Below, in pieces: positions 7,717-17,400 of a stretch of DNA of 48,953 nucleotides (within the stretch, counting starts at the first letter, position 1; each line of letters begins with the position of its first letter). The position numbers and the translations under genes were made by a program. Origin of the DNA: Candidatus Laterigemmans baculatus (GTDB lineage Bacteria; Planctomycetota; Planctomycetia; Pirellulales; Pirellulaceae); assembly GCF_010367455.1 (NCBI RefSeq), contig NZ_WRPR01000019.1:1-48953 (forward strand), given 5' to 3'. Under the pieces are notes generated by a model that saw only the letters and a program-made list of their open reading frames with translations, was not told the origin of the DNA and ran no database searches.

Positions 7717-10700
7717 GTGCCCCACGCACAAGTTCGCCGATGCTCGCGTTTCCCCTCGCCCCGACAGCGATGGCTGGGATGGTCGCTGAAGGTGCGGAAG
7801 CATGGGCCCGTCGCGGTGCCTGCCGTCGCGTTGCCTGCCGTCGCGGTGCCTGCCGTCGCGTTGCTCGGGGGCGCCGCGCTGCTCCTGGTCCTCGCAGCCG
7901 CTCCCCCGGCCGCGGCCCAGCCTCCTGCGCCCCCGGCAGAGCTGCCCGAAGTGATCGGTGGCGGGATCCATCCCGACGCGTTCTACCTGCTCGACGAAAA
8001 CGGCAATCGGTTGATGATTCCGGGCGTGGGGTTTGAGGATTTCGAGCGGTGGCGGAAAGTCGAATCGGGTTGGGTCCAGCCCTCGAAGCCCTACACCTTT
8101 GAATCGATCGCAATCGAGGGGACCGCTGGCGAGGATCGTGCCGAGCTGTCGGTCACGGTCAAACTCAAAGTCTCGCCGACGCCCGGCCAGTGGATCTCAA
8201 TCCCGCTGCAGATGGAGGGCTTTCACCGCCTTGGCCCGGCCGACGTGGCGGGCGTTGAGATGTACCAGATGGACCTCGACCCGCAGCAGGGAGGGCATTT
8301 GCTGTGGGTCCAGGCCGATCAGCCGCGGAACGTCGAAGTCCGCATGCGGGTGGTGACGCGGGTGATCGCCGACGCCGGCCCGGCGATCGAATTCCATCTG
8401 CCCGCGGCGCCCACGACCGTCGCGATGTCGATCCGCGGCGTCGATCTCTCGGCGCTGGTCGTCGGCCGCGGCGACGAAGTGGTCACGGTCCAGCCAGGGG
8501 AAGCAGGACGGACGACCGTCGAGGTCGAGTCGGGGGGCGGCAACTTCACCCTCTCCTGGCGAGTCCGCGACGGACGGCGGCCGAGCGACCAGGTGCTGGA
8601 AGTCGACAGCCGAGTGCGGGTGACCTGGGACGATCCGCAAGCCTCACCGGCCCTCTCGGTCGAGCTCGACGTCCACAACCGGCGGGGCAACATCGGGCCT
8701 TTTGAAGTGACGCTTCCCGAAGGCGCGGAATTGCTCGAGCCGCTGCCCAATAGCGCCACGGTCCAAGTCACCTCCCGCGACATTCGCGACCGCCGCGTGC
8801 AGGTCGTGCCAGACGAAGCGCAGCAGCTTTCGCGGGTCAAATTCACGCTCGAGTTCCGGCTCCCCGGACGGCTCTACGACAGCGACGATCCGCTCCTGCT
8901 GCGGTGCCCGGTGGTCGTCGGCGCCGCCCGCCAGTCGGGCGAGATCGAAGTCCGCACCGACCGCAATTTCCGCTTGCGGTGGTTGCAGCAGCCGCCGGTC
9001 CGCTCGGCCTGGCGGACCGGGACGACCGATCCGGTCGACTTTCGCGTCTACCGTTTCCAGTTCGACCGGGTGCCTTTCGAATTGCCGCTCTGGTTGGCGG
9101 CCAAGCAACAATTGCTGCGAGTCAAACCCGAGTACTTGATCCGGGTCGGAGAAACCGCGATCACGATGGAGGCCATCATCCGGGCCACCGGGACAGTGAT
9201 CGAAGGCTTGCCGCTGGTGGTCGACGCCCCGGGGTGGCAGACGACCGCCGTGACCGACGCCGAGACCGGTCGCAGCCTCGACGCGCCGCTGAGCGAACAA
9301 GGCGACGGACTCGAGCTGGAATTGGGCGAACTCGCCGGCAGTGGAGGCTCGTCGATCGGCGTCCGCTGGCTCGCCGCCCGTCCGCTCGATCCGGAGGACG
9401 ATGCGGTCCGCTTCAGCTTGCCGACGCTCGGCGCGGCCGACGATCGGACCGTCATCTTCGAGGCCGGGACGCTGCGGATCGGTGCCGAAGATGGATTGGC
9501 CTTGATCACCGACTTGCAGAGCAGCCAGGGACTCAGCCCGCTGCCGACCGATCCGGCGAGCGAAACCAATGGCGACCGGATGCAGATGTTCCAGGTCAAG
9601 CCGGTCGGCCCCGCCCCCGATTATGAAGGCTTTTTAAGCGAGGACCGCACCGAAGCGACGATCGACGCCGCGATCGAGCTGGCCGTCATCGACCACTCTC
9701 TGCGGATCACCGCCGATTGGCTCGTCACGCCCCGCGGCAGCCTCCGCGGGCGCTTGCCCATCTCGCTGCCTCGGCTGAATCTGCAGCGGCAAACCGCTTC
9801 CTCTTCCAAGCCGCAGGAGGATGCGGAGGCGAGTTCCGAGGGTGACGACGGCTCGGTCGCTCGCGACGATCCCGGGGGTGGGCAAACTTCGGCAGGCGGG
9901 CAGACTTCGGCAGGCGGGCAAACTTCGGCAGGGGGCGGGAGCGAGCGAAGCCCTGGCTCCGATCCCGGTTCGGCAACTGGCCCGACCGCCCCCAAACCGA
10001 GCGCCCCCAAACCGAGCGCCGCCAAATCGACCGCCCTCGAACAGTGGGACGCGACGGTCGATGGGCGGCCCGGGTTGCTCCGCGAGGACGCCCAGGGCCG
10101 AGTGATCCTCTACTCGGACGATCTCGACAACCTGCCCCGCCGCGTGCGGCTGACCGCGATCGTGCCATTGCCCGAGCCGTCCGCCCCGGATCCCGTCCCG
10201 CTCGCGGACGGCTCCCCAGTCGGCGCCGCGCCGCTGCCGGACGCGTTCGAGGGCCGGTTCCGCGAGTGGACGTTCACGCCCCCGCGGCCGGCGTTGGTCG
10301 GAGGGACGCTCAATGGTCCCCTCGAAATCCGGACGCTCGAATCGGCCGGGTACGAACTGCGGGTCGAGGAACAGCCGGCCGTGGCGGCTGGCGAGGAGGA
10401 GGGAGGTCAGCAGCTGACGGTCGCCGTCCGCAGCCATCCGCCCGAGATCCATCGGCGGCAGGTCGTGACCCGCGCGGTGCTGCACAGCGAGATCAACCGC
10501 ACCCGCCGCTACGATCGCTTGCTGGCCCAGATCGCCGGGGCAGGAGACTCCTTCCACATCGCTTTCGCACCGGTCGACGCGGACGATCCGCAGTCCTCCG
10601 AAACGATGGTTCGCGTCTACATCGATGGCCAAGAGACGCTCGATTTCGTCGAGACGCGGCAAGGAATCTCGGTAGCCCTCGATCCGGCCGAATCGCATCT

Positions 10701-11403
10701 GGTCGACTTGCGTCTCTGGCGAGGCCACAGCGGCGGCCTCTTTGGCGGAGCGATCACACCGGCTTGGGAGCTGCCGGTCAGCAGTGGAAACATCTACTGG
10801 GACGTGGTCCTCGCCACCGACCGGCACCTGATTTGGACGGCCCCCGGGACGACCGAGATGATGCACTGGCGATATGCCAAGCTGTTCGTCCACCGCGTCG
10901 CCACGCGGTCGTACGCCGATTTGCTGCGGTGGATGGGAGCTCCCGAACGCCCTGAACTGCAGGTGGGCAATCGTTATCTGCTGGTCACCTCCGATCCCGG
11001 TTCGCTGCGGTTCTTCGAGGCGGGGCGTCCGCTCCTGTGGGGCCTGGTCGCCACGCTGACCCTGGCGGTGTCGTGCCTCTTACTGTACGTCCCTCGCCTG
11101 CGGCATCCCTTTGCGTTGATCGTCGCCGCCCTCGGCGTCGGTGGTTTGGCGCTGCTGACTCCCGCCCTGGCCATCATTGCCGGCCAGTTGCTGATCCTCT
11201 CCCTGGGATTGGTCGCCGTGATGCTCGGCGTGCACGCGATCATCACGCGTCGGCCGCGAGCGACCGTATTGGGAGGCGTTCCGGTGATCCGCGATCCCTC
11301 CACCCAGAACCTCACCGGTCGGCGGGCGACGACCTCGGGCGATCCGACCTCGACCCGCTTGCAGGAGACGATTTCGGGAAGCGCCGCAGGGGCACGATCG
11401 TGA
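7717..11403 (+). CDS. Giant exported protein with C-terminal membrane anchor, unknown function
   Basis: A 1228-residue protein I do not recognise. An N-terminal signal or anchor segment covers about 32-68, built partly from a VAVPAVALPA repeat and followed by AAPPAAAQPP. Residues 70-1100 look like a series of beta-rich extracytoplasmic domains (many segments of the type GNFTLSWRV, IEFHLPAAP, FEVTLPEGAE). A low-complexity linker at about 700-775 has GGQTSA and APKPS repeats. The C-terminus holds three or four hydrophobic helices (about 1110-1185) and a short basic tail. It overlaps the next gene by four bases (GTGA), so the two giants are very likely coexpressed and may form a complex. The architecture suggests a periplasmic ectodomain on an inner-membrane anchor. 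Confidence 0.75.
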   Translation: MPHAQVRRCSRFPSPRQRWLGWSLKVRKHGPVAVPAVALPAVAVPAVALLGGAALLLVLAAAPPAAAQPPAPPAELPEVIGGGIHPDAFYLLDENGNRLMIPGVGFEDFERWRKVESGWVQPSKPYTFESIAIEGTAGEDRAELSVTVKLKVSPTPGQWISIPLQMEGFHRLGPADVAGVEMYQMDLDPQQGGHLLWVQADQPRNVEVRMRVVTRVIADAGPAIEFHLPAAPTTVAMSIRGVDLSALVVGRGDEVVTVQPGEAGRTTVEVESGGGNFTLSWRVRDGRRPSDQVLEVDSRVRVTWDDPQASPALSVELDVHNRRGNIGPFEVTLPEGAELLEPLPNSATVQVTSRDIRDRRVQVVPDEAQQLSRVKFTLEFRLPGRLYDSDDPLLLRCPVVVGAARQSGEIEVRTDRNFRLRWLQQPPVRSAWRTGTTDPVDFRVYRFQFDRVPFELPLWLAAKQQLLRVKPEYLIRVGETAITMEAIIRATGTVIEGLPLVVDAPGWQTTAVTDAETGRSLDAPLSEQGDGLELELGELAGSGGSSIGVRWLAARPLDPEDDAVRFSLPTLGAADDRTVIFEAGTLRIGAEDGLALITDLQSSQGLSPLPTDPASETNGDRMQMFQVKPVGPAPDYEGFLSEDRTEATIDAAIELAVIDHSLRITADWLVTPRGSLRGRLPISLPRLNLQRQTASSSKPQEDAEASSEGDDGSVARDDPGGGQTSAGGQTSAGGQTSAGGGSERSPGSDPGSATGPTAPKPSAPKPSAAKSTALEQWDATVDGRPGLLREDAQGRVILYSDDLDNLPRRVRLTAIVPLPEPSAPDPVPLADGSPVGAAPLPDAFEGRFREWTFTPPRPALVGGTLNGPLEIRTLESAGYELRVEEQPAVAAGEEEGGQQLTVAVRSHPPEIHRRQVVTRAVLHSEINRTRRYDRLLAQIAGAGDSFHIAFAPVDADDPQSSETMVRVYIDGQETLDFVETRQGISVALDPAESHLVDLRLWRGHSGGLFGGAITPAWELPVSSGNIYWDVVLATDRHLIWTAPGTTEMMHWRYAKLFVHRVATRSYADLLRWMGAPERPELQVGNRYLLVTSDPGSLRFFEAGRPLLWGLVATLTLAVSCLLLYVPRLRHPFALIVAALGVGGLALLTPALAIIAGQLLILSLGLVAVMLGVHAIITRRPRATVLGGVPVIRDPSTQNLTGRRATTSGDPTSTRLQETISGSAAGARS
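7810..7863 (+). repeat. 15-bp minisatellite in a signal-peptide coding region
   Basis: About 3.6 copies of GTCGCG[G/T]TGCCTGCC encode alternating VAVPA and VALPA within the hydrophobic export segment of the 1228-aa protein. Copy-number change would lengthen or shorten the hydrophobic core without shifting frame. Confidence 0.85.
9886..10024 (+). repeat. In-frame GGQTSA and APKPS minisatellites in a linker
   Basis: An 18-bp unit (GGGCAAACTTCGGCAGGC-like, three copies) is followed by a 15-bp unit (CCCAAACCGAGCGCC, about two copies). They encode a flexible Gly/Ser/Thr then Pro/Lys/Ser linker between ectodomain segments of the 1228-aa protein. Confidence 0.8.
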
Positions 11404-14400
11404 CGCGAGGCAGCGGCTTTTTCGGCGTTCTGATCGCCGTGCTGGGGCTCGTCCCGCCCCTCGCACACAGCCAGGATTCCCTCCAGCGCCGCCCGGGATC
11501 GCCCGCGGCAGAGGTCGCGTCCCCCGCGTCCACTCCAAGCGGACCCACCAGCGGCTCGGCGACCAGCGGAGCGGCAGCGAGCGGCGGGTCCCCAAGCGGC
11601 GGGTCCCCAAGCGGCGGGTCCCCGAGCGGTGGAGGAGCCAGCCGGGGAGCGGCCGGCAACGGGAGCTTGAGTAGCGGGAGCTTGAGTAGCGGAAGCTTGA
11701 GCAGCCCGACCGGCAGCGCCCCCGCAAGCCCGGCCGCGAGTGGCCCGGCTGCGAGTGGCCCGGCTGCTGCGCGTGGCCCGGCTGCTGCGAATCGGCCAGC
11801 TAGGGAGGGCGGGGCGAGCCTCGACAGCTGGCTACCCCATTTCCGCCGCATCTTCTTTTACGAGTCGCACGCACCGCGGCTGGTGCCAAGCAACTTTTGG
11901 CCGGTCGCCCTCGACGATCTCGAAGCGGCGCTGCTCCGCGAAGCGACGCCGGGGCAACCGGGCGAGGAGCGGCCGCAGCTTTCGAGCGCGGTTTATGTCG
12001 CCCGCTTTGTCTCCGACGCGCTGGTCAGCGATCCCGATGCGTCGATGCTGGACCTGACCTACCGCGACGACGCTCCGGGTCAACTTTCGCTGGGACCGAT
12101 GAACCTGGCGCTCGAAGGGGATTCGGCCACCGCTGGTCCGCCGGCCCAGTCCGCCCGGCTCTTGACTGCCGCCGACGGCGGCGTCCGAGCGGTGGTTTAC
12201 CAAGATTCGCGATTGCGCTTCGGGTGGAGCCGCCGCGGGGTGCTCGGCCCCGACGGGAGCTACCATTTCGACCTCCGGATTCCCGCCTGCGGCCGCACGC
12301 GGTTCGTTGTCGGCATGCCCGCCGGAACGCAACTGGAGTCGCTCGACGGGGTGCTGACCGCCTACCCGAGTCCCCCGCAGGAGGCGCGGGGAGTGACCGG
12401 GGAAACGGAGCTCACCTGGTATGGGATCGAAGCGGGTGGGCTGACGCGTCTCCGGCTGGTCGTCCATCCCGACGGGGCGGGCGAAGCTCCCCAGCGATTG
12501 TCGGTGCGGCAGTTGGGTTTCGACTATGCAGCCTCTCCCGAAGGTCTCGACTGGTCGGCCCGACTGGTGGTCGACCTGCCGCGAGGCCAAACCCTTCCCC
12601 AGTTGACGATTTTCGACGGGGGACGGATCACTTCGGTCCGCATCAACGGAGAGGAGGCGCGTTGGAAGGAGACCGCCGACACCTCGGCGGCGGAAGGCGT
12701 GGCGGAGGGGGAAGAACCGGTCTCGAGCGACGGTCGCCGCGTACGACTGCAGGTCATTCCGCCTCCGGCCTCGGCTTCGTTGCCGATGCTTCCCATCCGA
12801 TTCGAGATTTCCGGGTTCGCTCCCCTCTGGGACGCGCCGGACAACCAGCACGGGACGGTCCGGTTGCCGCAGATCGGTTTTCCCGATCGCCAGCCCCGTT
12901 TGGCGGTGTCCCAGACCGAGGCACTGCTCCGCGTCGGTTCCCCCCTGCGGCTGGTCGAGATCCTCGATCAGGCCGGGTGGTCGGTCGACGAGATCGCACC
13001 GCTTTCCGCCGGAGCTGCCGAAGGTGCAGCCGGCGAAGCCGCTGACGGCGCACCGGCGGGTGAACAGAGGGGTGAGCCGGCGGGTGAGCCGACGCCGCTC
13101 CCCGAGCAATCGTTCCGCATCACCGGACCTCCCGGCAGCACCCTACCCGCAGTCCGACTGGCTGCCACCGAACACTGGCCCAAGACGAACGCCGCGCTGC
13201 GGTTGGCGGCGTTCCCGAACGAGTTGCGAGCCCGCTGGGAAGCGGCGATCGAGGTCGCTGGCGAGGGCCCGCAGCCGCTGCGATTCGTCTTTCAATCGGG
13301 CTGGCAGGTCGATTCGGTGCTGCTCCGCTCCTCGGGACGGATCATCGAGTTGCCGAGCGAAGCGGGCGAGAGCGGTGCGCTGACGGTCTGGCCCGAATCG
13401 GGGGACGTGGTCGACGGCGTGCTGCGGGTGCAAATCACCGGCCGTCACGTGGCGCAGCGTCAGGGACAATTCCATACCGTCCCAGCCACGTGGTTCACTC
13501 GACTCCGCGGCTCGGTCGTCCGCTGTGTCGCCGCGGTCGTGCCGCCGGCCGACTTCGACTGGGTCTCGGGCACGGCGCTGCGGGGGCGACGGATCAAAAG
13601 CGATCAGCTGTCTTCGGCGTTCGCCGAGATGATCGGGCCGGTCAGCGGCAAAACGCTGCTCTTTGACACCGATGAGGGGCTGACTCCCGAGCTGCAGGTG
13701 CGTCAACCGCCGCCCGTCTTCAGCGCCGATCTGCACCTCGATTTGCAGCTCGAGGACGGAGAACTCGTGGAACAGCTGCGGGTCACCTGCCGCCTGCCCG
13801 CCGGCCGCCTGCCCCAGCTTCGGGTGCGGCTTGGCGCCGCTGGTAACCGTCCGCCGATGCAGTGGTCGCCCGCCGATTCCCCCTCGGGCCAAATGCCTTC
13901 GCAGGAGCCGTTCCGAGCCGAGCGGGTGGCCGGGGCACCGGGCGAAGGCGAGATCTGGGAGCTGACGCCGCCGGGAAATGCGGGCGATGAATGGGTCCTG
14001 ATCGGAAGCCGCCGCTATCCGTTCCCCCAAGCGGAAGCAGCTCCCAACCGCAGCGGTCCGAACCGCAGGGACCGCGAACAGGGTATCGCCGCGGAAGACC
14101 GTGCGGCGGGGAGCAGCCCGATTCTCATTCCGCTGCCGACGGTCCCGCTGACCCAGGCCGCACAGACGTCGTCGCAACGGGCGACGGTCTCGATCGGTCC
14201 GCGGCTGAGTCTGCTGCGCACCGAGGGGCCGGTGCTCCGCGTCCCCCGGGTGAGTTCGCCGGTGGCGGTGGCTGCTCCCGACGAGAGTGCTCCGCAGGCC
14301 CGCTTGGCTGGGCAGGTTGCGCCGGAAGTTTCCTCCGAATTGAGCGGCCGCGGTTCGCTCGGCGGTTCGGCTGCCGTCTCGGGCTCGCAGGGGCGAACCG

Positions 14401-17400
14401 GCGAGGGTTGGTTGCTCCGCTACGATGCGAGCAACGAAGCCTCGATCGTGCTCCGCGTTGCCCCTGCGGCACCGGCCCCGTCGGTGGTCTGGGACGAACG
14501 GGTCGAAGTGCTTGCCGGGCTCGGGGGGGGCGATCGGTTCCGCGCCTCCTATCGGCTCGACGGCCCGCACCCGCTCTCGGTCCGCTTCGATCCCGAAATG
14601 CGGGTGACGGAGGTCAACGGACGGCCGCTGGCGAAGGAAGCGGTGCAGCGGCCAGGGGAAGTTCGCGTCGCATCGCCCGAGGGGGGTGGGTGGGTCCACA
14701 TCGACTTCTGGCGACCGCCGCCGGTGAGCCATCTGGTACGGAAGTTCCGCGCCCCTTCGATCGAGACGTCCGCCGTCGTTCTCCGCCGCAGTTGGCGATT
14801 GTGGACGGCTCCGGACACCCTCGCCGTAGCCGCGTCGGCCGAAGGATTGCCACCGAGCTGGATGGAGGATCATGCCGGGGCGGTCGTGACTCCCTTCGCT
14901 CCCGGGGAAACGCTGTGGCTGGTCCAGTCCAGCTTCGCCTGGGGGATGGGTGGAGCGGTCGCGCTGCTCCTGCTCGGGCTCAGCTGGTGGTTGTTCCGGC
15001 TCGCCCCGTGGATCGTCGTCGCCCCGTTCATCGGCGTGGCGATCGCGGCTCCGCTGGTGCCGGTCTGGACGGCTCCGCTGGTCGGCTTCGTGTTGTTGCC
15101 GATGACCGCCGCGGGGCTGCTGGCCAGCGTGTGGAGCGTCCGCCAGGCCCGGGACAGCTCGAGCGTCTCAGTCCAGCGGAGTGGACGGTATTCGAACGGA
15201 GGCTCGAGAGATTCTGGCAAACCGGGTGCGGGCAAACCGGGGCAGGCCAAACGGGGGCAACCGCCGTCGTCGGGCAGTCGCACCGCCGCCCCAGTCGAGC
15301 TTCAGCCGACCGCCTCGCTCGGCCGCGACTCCTCGCGGCTCGGCGGCCTCTGGTGGGTCATCGCCCTTGGCGGCGTCGTGAGCGCAGCGACGGTCGCCCT
15401 CGCCGCCGATCCCTCCAGCGGCTCGCCGCCGGGTGCGGCGGCCGGTCCGCTAGCCGCTTCGCCACTCGACACGAACTTCGAGGTGATGATCCCCGTCACT
15501 CCGGAAGGCGAGTTGGCTGGGGACCGCGTCTACATCCCGCAGCGCGTTTACGACTCGCTGTTTCGACCGACCGGCGGGCAGCAAGATCTGGGCGAGATCC
15601 AGTTCCAATCGGCCTCGTATCAGGTGCGAGTGACCCCTTCGGCCGACGCGCGGATCCCGGACTCGGTGAGCATCGAAGCGACGTGGCGGGTGGAGATCGA
15701 GACGGCGTCGCGGATGGTGCGGCTGCCGATCGATCCGATGTCGCTCGACCGCTTGGAAGTCATCGTCGATTCGGTTCCCAACGAGATTCGCCCCCGCCCC
15801 GACGGCGATTCGGTCCTGATCCGTCCCCCGCGAGCCGGAATGAATATCCTCCGCGCCTCGCTCTCTCCGGAGGTGGAACTCACCGCGGCCGGTGGGGTCT
15901 GTCGCTTGGCGATGGGGATTCCAGCAGTGGCTCGGGCGAGCCTGTCGGTCGCTTCCGATGGTCCGCTGACCGGCGTCAACTTGCCGAAATGTTTTGGCCG
16001 GATCGAGGGGGGCGACTCGGGGAATCGGGTCACCGCGTCGCTCGGCCCGATCGACGACCTGATGCTCCTCTGGCAACACCGTGGGGGGACGCTGCCGCGA
16101 GGGACCGACGAGGTCCGCCGACGCTGGTGGGTGCAGGCGAGCGGAGAGCACGTCAGCCGCGAGCTGGAACTGGAGATTGGCGACGTGGCTAGCGCCGGGG
16201 CCGTGATCGCGCTCTCCGGCGACTATGGGCCCGAGCCGAGCGTGACCAGCCCCGATTGGATGCTCCAGGAACGGGACGACGTGGAGCCGGCAGCCGGGAC
16301 GTTGCGTTTGGTCTCGCTGGTCGAAGCTCCGGGACCGATTCGCCTGCTGTGGTCCGAGCCCCAGCCGCTCTCCGGCGGCGGCACGATCGAATTGCCCGAC
16401 GTCCGTCCCGAGGGGCTGCTCGGCGGTCTCGCGACGCTGCTGGCGATCGACGTCCCCACCGGCTGGTCGATCGCGCCGTCGGCTTCGAGCACGCTCGAGA
16501 CGAGTCTCGAGGCGGGCGACTTCTTCGAGCTCTGGCAAGGCTTCCAAGGCCCCGCCGACCGCGTCTGGGAGGCGCCCGAAGCCGCCGAACTGAGCGTCCA
16601 GGTTCTTCCGCCTCCACCGCAATTGGTCCGCGGCAACGAAGCCCATCGCTTGGTCGCCGCCCGCGACCATTTGCGGCTGGAATATCTCGCCACGATCCAG
16701 ACGATCGGCGATCCGGCCCAACCGCTGCGGCTCCTGTTGCCCCCGGAGATGCGGATCGAGAGCCTCCAGCTCAATGGCGAACCGACCGCGGCAATCGTCG
16801 TTCCCCCGGCGAGCAACGCCCTCGAGCTGCTTCTTCCTCCCACCGCCGCGAGCGAGCCGACCGAGGTGCAAGTCGTCGGTACGCTGCCGGTTGCAGCGGA
16901 CAAGAACTTTGCGCCACCGCGATTGCGACTGAGTGGCGTGGAAATCGAGACCAGCCGCTACCAAATGTTCCGCGGTGAGCGGTTGCGAGTTCGCGAGTTG
17001 GCCGCCCCGACGGAGGTCGCCGAGACCGGTCCGCCGATCGACTACGATCTGACCGCCGGAACGGTCCCGCTGCGTTCCTGGGTCCTCGCCGCGGCCGAAT
17101 CGTCCACCGCCACGCGGCTCGCCGGCCGTTATCAGATCACCGATGTCGCCTCGCGGTTTGCGGCGACCACCCTCACCACGCTCCGCTGGGAGGACGGATT
17201 ATGGACGCTCGAGGCGACGATCGATGTCGATGACTTTGGCGGCTCAACCGACTTCCTCACGGTCGAAGTTCCCACGCGGTGGATCGAAGGACTGGATGTC
17301 GAGCCGGCCGCCAAGTGGTCGAGCCAACCGGCGATCGATCCGGCGACCCAGCTGATTCGCATCCTCCCCCAGGACCCCACGACTGGCTCAGCGAGAGCCC

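Noticed and set aside
11037-11399. N-terminal extension of the 2517-aa protein
   Set aside because: This part lies wholly inside the upstream gene in another frame, is arginine-rich shadow sequence, and would bury the signal peptide that begins at 11400.
13143-14873. 576-aa minus-strand ORF and similar long ORFs within the giant genes
   Set aside because: They are antisense frames with Arg/His/Pro-rich composition and no recognisable domain; the plus-strand frame shows signal peptides and membrane helices.
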